From assembly GCA_964304625.1 (NCBI GenBank), contig OZ199839.1:7626001-7690000 (forward strand): a stretch of DNA of 64,000 bases, written 5' to 3'. This DNA is from Kudoa neothunni (lineage: Eukaryota; Cnidaria). Positions 37,716 through 49,806 of the stretch are shown piece after piece; the stretch's first letter is position 1; every line of letters begins with the position of its first letter. The position numbers and the translations under genes were made by a program. The notes below the pieces were generated by a model. It saw nothing but the letters and a program-made list of their open reading frames with translations. It made no database searches and had not been told where the DNA came from.

Positions 37716-39175
37716 ATGAAACTGTTGTTATTCAAGCTATTTGTTGTGCTATATTTTCCCAATATTTTGTCAGGTATGTAAACATTTTCATCCCGTTTTG
37801 ATTATCTATTAGATCCTATCTTACCCTCTTATGAAAGAGATGAGGGAGATTGGCCTGTCGATGTACAAAAAAATATGGACAATGTCATCGATCGATGGTT
37901 CATTGACATCCAAGATGCTAAATGCAAACCTCTTGAATACCGAGGAATTAAAGGAAACTATAACAATTTCGCCTCAAAAGGACTATGTGAAATGCATGGT
38001 ATTTTTTAAATTAATGTAAATTTATGACCATTTCTAGTTGGGCAGTTGACAACAAAAGAAAAACTTCAAGGGTGCAAAAAACCCATGCATCCAGGACATT
38101 GTGTAAAAAATAAAAACACAAAACCACAGTTCTATTTTGATCAAACAAAAGCCGATTGTTTTCCTTTTCAATATAATGGATGCGGAGGAAGCTTTAATCG
38201 TTACAACGATCTAGAAGAATGCAGGTTACATTGCTTAAGTAAAAAATATGAACATTTCTAGAGAATTAAATCGTATTTTGTAGATAAAAGGAATGGTGGG
38301 CTTATAAATGCTGATGATAACAAAATAAAACAACTTTCTAATTATACAGTTTACGAAGTTCCGAATATATTAGACTGCGAACTTAGACCTGACGTTAAAG
38401 ACAAAGACCCAAGCACTGCAATTATTGCTGATATTAAGAAAAACAAGTGTGCTTATGCAGCAACCTCATTAGACTCAAACACAAGAGGGATATTCGGTTC
38501 GTTTGGTGAATGTGTTAAAACATGTTTTCGTATATTTATTATTTATATCAATCTCTCATATACTTTAGCACATGCAAGTACAGCTACTGAAAATAATAAT
38601 GGTGTAACGCAGTATAACAAGATAGCAGCTGCATGCGAAGGTGACCCATTCCAAGTTCCTATAAATGATCCAGATAGACCGGAAAATAATGTTGTGTTCC
38701 GATACTATTACATTCCTGCGGAAAAAGTGTGTAAACGCATGGAAACAGGTGAATCCACATTTGATCCAAAGAAGAATAATTTCCCAACTATGGAAATGTG
38801 TCATAGCTATTGCGGAGCAGGTAATGATCTTAATTCATGTTAAAAAATTAAATTTTAAAGTCTTTTCATGGTTATATTGAACTTGACAACTACTTTGAAT
38901 TTGGGATAAATTTAGAGAATTATAAAAAGAAAATTGTGATTGAAGAAACCTGTGTTAAAGACAAAATGGGCCAAATCTCTAAAACCCTAGACAAATTTAA
39001 AGTCAAAAGATTCTATTATGACCACCGTAATAAGAAATGCAAAGCTTTTTATTACAAAGGATATGATGGAAACTCTAACAATTTTAAATCAGGAAATGAA
39101 TGCATGGCGATCTGTAACAATCATTATAATAATGGGGACCCTGTTTCTGTAGAAGATGAACCAGAAAATGAATGA
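37716..39175 (+). CDS. Secreted five-domain Kunitz protein with degenerate domains
   Basis: Kunitz/BPTI domains usually inhibit serine proteases or act as toxins and channel blockers outside the cell. Six exons (37716-37773, 37813-37998, 38038-38238, 38284-38529, 38569-38820, 38916-39175) give 400 residues. Signal peptide 1-19; half-domain at 50-81 (Cys57, Cys78); full six-Cys Kunitz at 94-147 (Cys94, 103, 122, 130, 143, 147) with FYFD and YNGCGGSFNRY and Val after the second Cys at the P1 site; then three domains with only four Cys each: 180-229, 253-312 and 327-381. These lack the second and fourth Cys (the BPTI 14-38 pair); in the last, the NGCGGN motif reads KGYDGN. All five introns are phase 1 and each domain is essentially its own exon. 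Start could also be the in-frame ATG at 37698. The last intron (95 nt) is the least certain. Confidence 0.85.
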
Positions 39176-39354
39176 GTAATATCATATTGCATTTTCTTGT
39201 TAAGATCATTATAACTTTTATAAATCAAGTTTCTATTTTTGCTTTTCTCTTTAACACTTGTACGTATTTGCAAGAGTCGATGGACCCTGTTCAAGATTAT
39301 TTCACAAATTGTAGCACTCTCAGCATTGTTAGAAAAACAAAAATCTGTCTAGCT

Positions 39355-39420
39355 CAGTGCCTTTCAACTAAAACTGGACTCGCACCCCCTAAGATGCGGG
39401 CACCCAGTTGGGAACCCTTG
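39355..39420. mobile_element. 66-bp miniature hAT element with perfect 8-bp duplication
   Basis: CAGTGCCTTTCAACT at the left and CAAGGGTTCCCAACTGGG on the reverse strand at the right form imperfect terminal repeats of hAT type, with a GC-rich core of repeated GGGTGC/GCACCC sense. The flanks are identical: GTCTAGCT at 39347-39354 and 39421-39428. It lies ~180 bp downstream of the Kunitz stop codon, probably in its 3' flank. Confidence 0.75.
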
Positions 39421-39428
39421 GTCTAGCT

Positions 39429-41612
39429 TCTCAAAAATTTGTTTTATATTTTTTAATCATTGGCTATTGCTACGGGTGGGAATAACTCCATACATAAGAA
39501 CCCAGTTAAAATTCGAAAGGCTAAATTACAATATACGTGTCTGGCTTCGGGCGAAAAAATTAACACGTTAAAAATCGTAAAAAATATTTAAACAATATAT
39601 AAATTAATTATATACAGTAGATGGCCTATTTTTCGGAGTGGCCGATTTTCGATAACTTCGGACTTTCTTCCATTAGAATATGGTTTTATTTGTAGGTTTT
39701 AATAATAACTGGCGCGAACTGCCCAGTGTTGCTTAGGGAATATTTCGCCTAGAAGCATTTTTTAATAGCATTCAAAAAATATATTGAAATCTCGAATTAA
39801 CCCATAGAAATAAAATAGCTATAAATTTTTAAGCAACTTACTATAACGATTTGGATATGCAATTTAAACTATGATAATTCCTATGAAGGAAACTATCAAT
39901 CCCTGCGTCCATTTAAAAATAGAAAAAATAAAAGAGATAGAAGAAAACTTATGAAAATTAATCGATATTGCTAAAATTAGCATCGTTTAACTCGGCATAA
40001 ACATACACGCGCTTTTATCATAAACAGCCACAAATCGCATCGATTTCAACATAAACAATTTAAATAATTTGGTGAAATAAAAGCACAACCATCCGCATTG
40101 AATTTAATCACGAAAAGTAAAAGTTAGCGGACAATTTAATGAAACCTATTGACGCGGTATTTCCATTATAATGCTTCAATCAATGTAACTTCAACATTCT
40201 CCACGAATTCGTTATTTATGAAACATATATAAATTTTTTACCACACTGAAAACCATTAATAGAACTTATAAAATATACTTATCAAGTCATATACGTTAAA
40301 ACTCCGCAAATACGGAATGTGTTTAAACAGACGCCCAAATAGAAACGCCATTCTTATACATAAAGATAGATAGAAGCAGTTAATGAACATATGATGGAGC
40401 ATATAAGGGAGATAGTTAACTTCAACCGACCATCACCATGACATAAGCAAGCGCTAATCCTATAGTTGAACTCATATAAATCGACAAAATCACTATTTCA
40501 TAAATACTTGTTGGAAACTTTCGTAGTCCGAAAAAAATTAAACGATTTTTTTAAATATCACAAATTTATAAAAATTTTATATATGGCTATCTATATGGAA
40601 AAAATTATCCGCACATGTGTACTTAGGGGCATACAAACACTGACACACACAAACAAACATACCGACGGTCCTCTTTTATGTATATAAAGGATGCGTTACA
40701 AAATTAAAATAAAATAAAGCAAAATCATGTGATATTTATGTTTAATTTCTTTAAACGTACATTTTTTTGAACGTACTAGTAAAACGTAACGATTAACGGT
40801 CAAGAAACCTAAGCGGATCATATATTCACATACCAAAGTTTGGCATTCCAGTAAATTATAAATATACGGCGTAATATTACACTTTATAACCAAAAGCTAA
40901 TTAATAAATGTTTATTTTTAGGTTTCACCCAATTATTTTAGTTGTTTATGTTGAAGTTGACGTGATATGTGGCTTTTTATGGGGAAAAATGCGTTAAGCT
41001 CTTGCCGGGACAAGGGATATTAATTTGAAACCTTAATATATTTTTGAATATTATTAAGAAACGTATTGTAGCGCGAGTAGACAACTGCAATCTTAAAACC
41101 AAGATAACGTGAGCGTGATTAACATTGGATAAATAATGTTAATCCGCTACAGTAATAAAAAACAGAAAACCCTTTTTTTCATCATATAAATGAATTTATG
41201 TTTTAAACGGAGTCAATAAATGGTTTAATCGATTTTTTTGTGTATATTGTGTAATTTTTCAAAGCCTCATGATTTAGTGTAACGCTTCTCGATTGCGAAT
41301 ATTCTTCCGCATATGTTGAATCATTATTTTAATTCTGCTGTTGTCGAAAATGAATTTATTATGAAGTGTTAAATTTCAACTCATTGTAACTCGAGTGTGA
41401 ATTTAATGGAAAAATGTGTTTCATTATTTATTAAATCGATTCATTTTCCAAAAATTTTATGCAGATAATTATAAGCATTGAAAATTTCTAATTATTATTG
41501 TAAATTCAAAAAGATCTTAAATTAATGGTCTTACGCGGAATTTTCTGAAAACCGTCTTTCAAGGCAATAATTATAAAATTTTGACTCTCTCAACAAACCA
41601 TAATATAAAAAA
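39429..41612. other. Spacer with isolated transposon ends
   Basis: TACAGTAGATGGCCTATTTT at about 39615 looks like a Tc1-type terminus without a partner; a CACACA-rich stretch ending TATATAAAGGA near 40690 resembles the end of the 36308 element. No gene found. Confidence 0.4.
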
Positions 41613-42458
41613 TTATTTTAAGCAAGGTTGACATTTTTTTTGTTTTTTATCGAAAAACAATGAGTTTTCGTTTTCGAGTTGAATCCCTAGGACAGATTTG
41701 AGTAGTTCGGTTTCGGCTGTGAGAACGCTTCCCAGCTTAATGAAAATGTGTTTCATCAAAAACATCACCGCAGCATTAACATTAATTCCTGTTTTTGAGC
41801 TACATTCCACCAGGGGGATTGAATATTTTTGTGCCATTGATTTGCACTATACGTTAGTGATTACAGTTAGTTATGGCTTATGTGCGAACAAAGTCCTCAA
41901 AAAATACCTCCTGCTCTGAAACTTCACGGTAATCATTTTCATCTATTTTTGTACCCACTAAAATGAACTGAGCGTTGCTCCAACAATTTGATCGGACAAA
42001 CTCAATCCTAAAAATTCCAATAATTACACTCTCTATAATATTGGTTTACCATTCTACCAGATTATTAAAGGAGGCTTTATTAGTGATGTCATAAACAAGA
42101 ATCACCCCAAGAGCCCCCCTGAAGTAGGCCGAAATAAATGATTTGTATCTTTCTTGACCAGCTGCCGTAATGTTTGAGTAAAATAAGAATATAACTTCAC
42201 AATAAAACTACCTGTATCCCAAAATTGTAGTTTTATCACTTTATTTTTATACCTAACTATTCTGTGTTGAATGTCCACTTCCACAGATGGTTCATAACTA
42301 TCGTTGAAAAAGTCTTGCGTGTATCTTTTGATGAAACTTGTTTTTCCAGAGTTGGAGTCACCAATGGTGATGATTTTAAATAAGAAATCAAAAGGTGGAG
42401 ACTCTTCTATGGAAGCAGGGTCGACTGGGGTAGATGCTGTAACAATCTCATCTTCCAT
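41613..42458 (-). CDS. Divergent Rab-family small GTPase
   Basis: Rab GTPases direct vesicle transport from membranes. Four exons on the minus strand (42458-42212, 42161-42050, 42007-41908, 41846-41613) with introns of 50, 42 and 61 nt give 230 residues. Seen: P-loop GDSNSGKTS (33-41), [12 protein letters not shown] (80-91), Rab motifs YFRGA and LVYDIT, and the G5-like CSSKTG (168-173). Odd points: switch I reads PSVEVD at about 57-62 where Rabs have STIGVD, and the guanine-specificity NKxD motif is TKID (Asn to Thr at 139). The C-terminus is KKCQPCLK rather than CC or CxC, so prenylation is uncertain. The subfamily cannot be assigned. It follows the AP-5 mu gene on the same strand by ~520 bp. 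Confidence 0.9.
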
Positions 42459-42978
42459 TATTTAATGGTAAGTATCAATCTGATGCTTTAAATATTGTAG
42501 ACTCAAATAATAGCTAGCGATGTGCTATAAAATTACTTTCATATATCTTGCGATCATACGACATTGCCTTAAAAATAAATACCCCATACTACAAATATTA
42601 CAACTTGTGAGGATCCATAAAGTAGGTGATGTAAAATTATACATTGAAATTTAATTATTCAAATAATTGATATCAATTCAACTTTAATATCCTTATTTTA
42701 ATTATTTGAATGTGTATAACTTATTGCAGTCTGAATAGTCGTTAGGTGTCATTAAGAGATCATCTTCAACTGAATTAATCGTTCTTATAGATAGAAGCAA
42801 TTTTGAGTCCAAATTCATTTACATCATCAATTATAATTAAAAATTGTTATTTTAAGGTGAGGAAAAAATTTATTTGAATGTAGGTATCAAAATAAAAACA
42901 CGAAATAGAAAAATTATCATAAATAAAAATAGCAACAAAATTAATACGATCGAATACATGAAAAGGGTCAGTGACAGA
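42459..42978. other. Spacer between AP-5 mu and the Rab gene
   Basis: Contains the 3' flank of one gene and the promoter of the next; no motif identified. Confidence 0.5.
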
Positions 42979-44234
42979 TTATTTAAGAAAAACATATGAA
43001 GCAGTGTTGATTTTCTTTTTAAAAACATTCAATGAGTACATTGATTCGGTGATTGGCAATAGATTGAGTGAGACTGGCAAGATTTGATGATCTTCACAAT
43101 TGAAAGAAATAGAAAGTTTATTTGAACTCTTGTTATCAGCAGCCGTGTTGGCAAGTATGGGAGAGGTGCAGGAGAGTGTGGATTTTAGCTGTACTACAGT
43201 GGGTTCTATTTTAATCGAGAAAATTGGGTGTTATCAAAAAATTAATATCCATAATAAATTACGATCACAATCTACCAAAGCTATCTGGCCTATATTCCAA
43301 ACTAACCAATTCTTATCGGAAATACTACATCCATCAACAATCATTAATAAAAAATATAAAAATTATTATAGTTACAAAGAGGATGGAGAGTATCGTTGAT
43401 TATAATTTTCTGGGATCAATACAATATTGTTTTGATTTGGTTTCAAATCATCAAGTGCCATAGTTAATTTAACTAAAGATAATGATGCCGGAAGATTGTG
43501 GCTAGCAGGTGTGGAATTGGTAGGTTGGTTGAAAGTCCATTTGCACATCGGTTCGATTGTAAGTGTTATATGCACAAAAACTTTACAGTTGTCCGAGGAC
43601 ATTTCCATGTTGAACTCAGCATTGATTGGAATATTTGGTTTGGTAGCACTTATCTATACATTATAAAATCAATATAAATATAAATATAAGTATAAATGAG
43701 GTTGATGAGTAATAAGATTTTATTGTAGGAACTAACTTTATAATGGATTAGATTATGTATGAAAAAGTTTGTATTGGTGGTATCTTTAAACATCATATCA
43801 TGTGTAGCTGTAAGTAGATTTGGATCAATGATACTATAGATTTTGTGAGTTCTAGAAAGAAAGGTGAATGTGTTTTTCTTAATTTTTAAATCGTTTACAG
43901 AGAACTATTCATCGAGGGGTCAATTTCTTCTTGAATAAGTTGGGGATTAAATTTTAACTATAACAAATTTTAATAAACAACAATTATTTTCATCAATTAC
44001 ATCAGTGATGCTCTGTTGGGCACCGTTAAAGTTGACTCCAAAATAAATACTTTTTCTTTTGTTCAGCAGTTTTATAGGATCACAAGAATAGCGATTTATA
44101 GACAGAGCTATTGTACCAAAAACTGATACTTGTGGTTCACTATAAATATTTTTTTTAAGAATAAAGATTACGAAGAAAAATATTCACCAGTTCCACAACC
44201 CACCAATTTTTAGTTTAAATTTAAAAAGCGACAT
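42979..44234 (-). CDS. AP5M1: AP-5 complex subunit mu, C-terminal mu-homology domain
   Basis: AP-5 mu (MUDENG) is the medium subunit of the AP-5 adaptor, acting on late endosomes and lysosomes. Seven minus-strand exons (44234-44188, 44139-44001, 43957-43899, 43851-43737, 43653-43376, 43324-43263, 43205-42979) with introns of 43-83 nt give 308 residues. Blocks in order match human AP5M1: VFGTIALSIN (human VVGTVTCKC), GVNFNGAQQSITDL, NIPINAEFNMEM..VFVHITLTIEP, SDKNWLVWNIGQ (human EKSLLIWIIGQ), and the final LSISF..MYSLNVFKKK. Only the mu-homology half is present; the ~200-residue longin-like N-terminus of human AP5M1 is missing, and a Tc1-type element begins 21 bp upstream of the first ATG. Either the upstream half is lost, lies beyond the element, or this lineage uses a short form. 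Muniscin-type domains were considered but match less well. Confidence 0.75.
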
Positions 44235-44254
44235 ATCTTTCTTAATCAGTGTTA

Positions 44255-46734
44255 CAGTAGTTAACCGATTTTTCGCGCGTTTTTCTGCCTTTAATTTTGT
44301 TTTTTAATAATCAAATTTTGTTATCTTTGATAAACGTATATATTGCTTTGCGATAATTCGGACTTCCGCATGATGGATACAAATCCCATTTACAAACATT
44401 TACTTGTTACTTTATCATGTAATTTCCTGTATTTACTGAAGATATTCTACGTCAAGAAAAATATGAGAATTATAATAATACTATCATTTTATTTTTAATA
44501 GATGTAGCCATATTAATAATAATTGATGTAAACGCATTGACAAGAATTTTTTTTTCTTAGGATACTTGCAGCATTGCCAACCCAAATACGACAAATCACA
44601 ATTTTTTGTCAAAACGGAACTAATATTTAATTATATGTATAAATATTACGTTAATTTATAATTAACTCAGAAACTTCAAATTTATGATATCATTTTGTCA
44701 ATGTGTTGAAAAAATTCCTCATTAGAACAAGATTATCTAGTGTAGAACACAACATTCTATTCCCCCTGATATTATCGATAATTCCAGAAGAGAAAATTAT
44801 CTTTCCGGAGAAGCGTTAATCAGAGCTAGAGGATGTAAAGATGTGCTATATTTTCCGATCGAATTAAAATTTATTTGCCGATAAACAATGGCCAAAAATG
44901 CGATTGTTAATAATTTATTCAAACAATTGTATTACAGTCTTCGTTCGATTTTTGAGTAACACATAACAACTGTACCTTGATGAGGTTTTATTTTTATGTG
45001 CGACCACTCATTCGTTAAAATTAAGGAAAATTATTCAAGTAGATAATATTTAGTTAAATTTTAATTTGTTAAGGTAACACCTAAAATTAGAATTTTTGGA
45101 AAATTGATAACACACTTGTAATGATAACTTGGCAATGGATATCACCAACATCAGAGTCTTCTTTAAATTCAAGCATTCGGAATTTAAACACAAAAATCTC
45201 CTCGTAATGATTCAAAAAAGGTTCATGGTCATGATAAAACTGTCTTGCCGCAACAATGATAAAAAATCAAAAATGTCGGTCTTAACAGGAGCATAACATT
45301 TAAAAATGTGTTCATTTTGATAAATTTTGGCATGTTTTTTTACGCTCAATTTTTGTATTACATGAGCTTTAAGAATAATTAAAATTTCTAATTGTATCTT
45401 GCGTTTGGTGAACTTCTATTGCAGACATTTTAATTTGAAATAAATCATTGTTCCAAGTATAAAATTATCTACTCGAAGATTTCTCGTAATGAAATCAGCA
45501 ACGATTAAAGTAAATTTTTTGTTAATTTGCAATAACTACTTATCTTTGAAACATTGTTTTGCGATTATTCGGTATTTCGAAGAACAAGAGTAAAAATCGG
45601 ACACGATTGGCAGCGTTGGGTACTTGCTGTTAGGGCTTCAAAAAATAGAGGATCCTCGACCCCGAAAATTCTCCAAACCCTCGATGTTTCGAGGGGATTA
45701 AGTCAATGTATTAACAAGATTGTTGATTCGGTCACAATGGATTTTTGTAATCAATGTTAGGAGAAATTTTCTTATCAAAATTCATCGGTACATTATTTTT
45801 TGGAATAGACTATTTTATTTCTTTTAAAATATCAGCTAAACTACAATACTACAGTATCTGCGTAGAACTTCAGGCGGTGTCATACAAAATCGGATCAAAA
45901 ATATTTAACCTATCAACTGGAAATAAACCTTAAGTAGAGCACATTCGGATTCACGTGGAATCTCTGTTGTTGATAAATACATAAAAAAAATTATTGTTTC
46001 TCTATAATTTTAACAAACTCGAAGTCGTTAATTGTTCAATCTTGACTTCGCATTTTAAAAACAAAACTCTGATTTATTCTATTCAAAATTAGAACGATGT
46101 TTCAATTTAACTACGGTGAAACTTTATGTGGTTTTTAGTTTATAAATTTTTTCGCATAATTTATTCATGATTAAAAAAATGTTATAACAATATTTTTTCA
46201 AAAATTCAAACATGAAAATCTTTAATTTATTTTATTAGGTTATCTTTATATTTATATTCATTAAATACTAAATAATTATTTTTTGATTAAAATTAACATT
46301 AATGTAGGGCAATCGTCACAAATCAAAGTATACGATTTATAAACATTTTAAATTAAATCAATTGTGGACGTTAATATGTCAAAAACTTTTTTTTATTACT
46401 TATCTCAACAATATAAAAATGGTGTAAAACCTATAAAAAAACATTTATTATCTAGTATTTGAATATAAAATGAAATATTGCGTCATATTTTATTATCTAT
46501 TTCAACACATAATGACCCTCGATTTTTTAAAGGCTTACTTGTTGCACACCCTATAATTTAGGGGGGTTCATAAGGGTCCATAATTGTATTGTAAACTGAA
46601 TGTAATATATTATTTGATCATGTAGTTTAAATAAAATGAGAGTAGATTAATATAGTTGTATAAATTTGTTGGGTCAATTTTTATTTTTTCCATATGGCGC
46701 GTGAAAAAGAGTGCGAAAAATCGGTTACCTGCTG
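44255..46734. mobile_element. Tc1/mariner-superfamily element, decayed (2.48 kb)
   Basis: Ends of about 30 bp: CAGTAGTTAACCGATTTTTC on the left, CAGCAGGTAACCGATTTTTC on the right (reverse strand), both flanked by TA. Near 45554-45700 (plus) a short frame reads RWVLAVRASKNRGSSTPKIL then LDVSRG, resembling the helix-turn-helix region of a Tc1-like transposase; nothing longer survives. It sits directly in front of the AP-5 mu gene. Confidence 0.7.
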
Positions 46735-48448
46735 TAATACTTTACTATAATTCAAAGTTGAAATTGAAGATAATAAAAATATAATTATTAAAACTTAATT
46801 CGCCTGAACCTATATTTTTTTTAGTTTTAAACAACCAACAAATTCCAAGGTGGTCAATAAATTTTTTAAATATCCGAATTCATAAATTATCGTTATAATC
46901 ATAATCTAGTTAAAAAATTTATAGTTAAGTTTATGATCTATAATCCTTGTAGTTGGATAAATAATTAAATACTTTACAAAATTAGCTGGGAGTAATAAAA
47001 TTGGTTAGTTAACTATTTAATATTTTTCAATATCTTGAATGGAGTATTAATAACTACATTATAATTTTAAATATACGTTTATTTCTGTTATATATTCATA
47101 TATTTATTTTCTTATAATTACATTATTTTTCCATGCTATTTCCAATAGGTGATAAATACAAAATTGATCTTCAAAATTAATATTATCTTTACAACCAACA
47201 ATTTAATTAAAAAATATGAATTGGAATTATTCAAACCAATAGATTATCTATTTATGTTTGAAACTATTGCATCTTTGAATGAAAAACTATTCAAATATTT
47301 ACTTAATTGGTATTGTCTGTAATTGTTCAAAGTTTTATACTTATCAATAAGAATTCAACTAAGATTAATAAATCAATACATTTAGTGAGAATGCACGAAA
47401 TATGAAAGCAAACAATCACGTGATTCCTGATTTAATTAAAAAAAATTTTAAAGTATTACAAAAATATTTTGATAATGCTTATGAGGAATTTATCGAAACT
47501 AGATAAGGTATAAAAAGTTAGTGAAACCGAGTACCAAAAATAATATAAATAATACGAGATTAAGATATTTATCATTCATTCATTCATTCATTCAAAAAAT
47601 AAATAAATAAAAAAATAAATTATTTTTATCAAAGCAAAAATTTCAGATGAAAGGAAGACCATATTTAGGTAAACATTTGATTAAAATTTTTATTTACTAG
47701 TTTGTATTTCAAAAATTATTAATAATTAATGTTTTTATAACTCTATACCGACATAACTTTTAAATATATTGTGATTATGATATTATTTTTGTAATCCTTA
47801 TAAATAAAATAATTTTAAATCAAAGAATGTGTTCTACATACAATCAACACTACTTTTATTGGCTTAGATTTAAAAATACGTTAAAATGAAAAAATTGAAT
47901 ACGTTAATTTAAATTAATAATGTATAGCCCGATTTATGTGACTCCTTTCCCGCTCACTCTCGTTTTTCAACACGTAAATCATAGACCTACATTCACCTGA
48001 AAATGAATATCGCCTGGAAAATACTTTATTATATTTTATCCATAAATATTTAAAAATTAAATTTTTAGAGACAATACAAAATTTAAATTCTAGGCAGCTA
48101 ACTTTTCTTTAAAGAATTTTAAAATTAGAATAATATAAAAATGAGGTTTTTTGTTTAAAACGAAAAAATGTATGGGATCATACAAAGTTATATTTAAAAT
48201 TAACGAATAGAATTCGTGAGGAGTAGCCAATATAATAATAATATTTTTTTTCATAACTAGACTGTAACGAGAAAAAAATTATATTAATTTTATATTTCAA
48301 TGGAAACTTTTGAATTAATTAATTAAAAAATTCGAATTATCTCAAGTTAAACAATGGGAGGTATCCGCTTTACTGTTCACCAAAGGGTAAAAAATGACCG
48401 CAATATAATTAAAGATTGTATGGCGAATTTCAACAAACCAGAATTAAA
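46735..48448. other. AT-rich spacer
   Basis: No gene, including no upstream AP-5 mu exons on the minus strand. A CATT tandem run lies at about 47570-47592. Confidence 0.5.
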
Positions 48449-49806
48449 TTACGCGCCATTTTCCATTCGAAAATTGATAGTATCAATTGCTGCAAATGAT
48501 AATGGCACTTTGGAACCACCTCGATTACAACCACTAGACCCAAGTCTGGACCTATTGAGGAACCCTTCAAGCACATCTCGAGAGGCAGGATGTGCCATAC
48601 TAACCGATTTTCTTAATTTAGGTGTCTCAAATACGGTTGTAGAATCTAGACTGTTTGAAGTTGTTTGGGATTGGGGGGTATTTTTGAAAGAGTCAGCCCC
48701 AAAAGCGGATAACTCTGCGCTGGCCGAGAAGGTCGACTGATGTGGAACCATTGTCTAATTAATCAAAACGGATCAATATACGGCTGAAATTCTGTATATG
48801 TAAGTCATACAGAATTTTTCCCAGTGGTTGAAGAGAAAATGGCGTTCAGCGATTGAGACACGTTTCCAGTATTGCTGTTATTGACAACACTAAAATCAAT
48901 TATAACCACAATAAAAGCACTAATTCCCATAATTAAATTTGATTAATATACTTTTCAGGGGGATTGAAAGAGAGTGTGGCTGTCGTAGTTTGTGTAACCG
49001 ATTCGGAACTCTCTAAAACCATTTCATCTTTGAGCACAACCAAACAAATCCACACAAAGTATACTTATAATGCGTTGGGTTTTTCTCTACGTTAAAGATT
49101 AACATTTATACACACTCACAATAATTAATGATACTCTCGCGGAAGTTTTATCAAAACCTAACTTAATTTCACTTGCAATTCTACTCAACTCCATGTCGTC
49201 ATCTTGTGTTGACTTTTTGTCTGGGTCCATTTCGATGAGATTTTTCTCTTTATTTTTGAAAGTGATTTTTAATGGTTTAATTGAATCATCAGAAAACTGC
49301 TCGTTATCTGTTTTTTGGTCGTCACCACAACCATCATCGTCGTCGGAAAATGCTAAATTTAATAATATATATTTACCTAATCCAGTTAGAACCACCTACC
49401 AAAACTGTCTCTACGTTTTTTCTTTTGAGTAGCTGCTTTTGAATCGGGACTTTCCTCACTAGAACTATCAAATCTAGGTCGACCAATTTTTGAAATGGAA
49501 TTGAGATCAATTGGTCCAAAATCTTGAGTAATAGAGGTGGAAGATCCAACAGTTTGACCCGTCTGCGGGCTTGGATTGAATATATCGGGCATGTTGGAAT
49601 TCGAATCTGGAGAATTTTTATCTAAAACATCAGGAGTAAACAGTAGACATTGCCAATAAATCAATAAATATTACCGTTCTCGGCCGTTTTTGGAGGTTTT
49701 GATTGATCTGAATTATTTAACTTAGAAGGAATGTAATTAATATGAAAACACTTTCAATATCCGAACCAGAAAGCTGCGACTTTTGGGATTTCCTAAAATA
49801 TACCAT
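48449..49806 (-). CDS. Serine/aspartate-rich protein of unknown family, eight exons
   Basis: Not recognised. Eight minus-strand exons (49806-49752, 49707-49675, 49621-49400, 49352-49135, 49086-49065, 49027-48952, 48889-48811, 48754-48449), introns 37-62 nt, give 336 residues in one unbroken frame. The protein is low-complexity and probably disordered: Ser/Asn/Pro-rich N-terminus (NSPDSNSNMPDIFNPSP), a RPRFDSSSEESPDSK stretch, a basic QKKKRRDSF that could be a nuclear signal, an acidic AFSDDDDGCGDD run, then RRKTQRIINEM and a Ser/Thr-rich C-terminus with TPKLRKSVSM. Such composition suits a nuclear or chromatin-associated protein, but this is inference. The 22-nt fifth exon and 37-nt fifth intron are the weakest parts. 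The 128-codon plus-strand ORF at 48354 is a shadow. Confidence 0.6.

Noticed and set aside
43100-43463. Plus-strand ORFs over the AP-5 mu gene
   Set aside because: Shadows; the minus strand carries seven consistent exons and family motifs.
42979-44234. FCHO/SGIP1 (muniscin) identity for the mu-homology protein
   Set aside because: The C-terminal strand looks similar, but the LVWNIGQ and VFVHITLTIEP blocks and domain order agree better with AP5M1.
48354-48740. 128-codon plus-strand ORF
   Set aside because: It is antisense to the last exon of the eight-exon minus-strand gene, which has seven supporting splice junctions; the plus frame has no domain.
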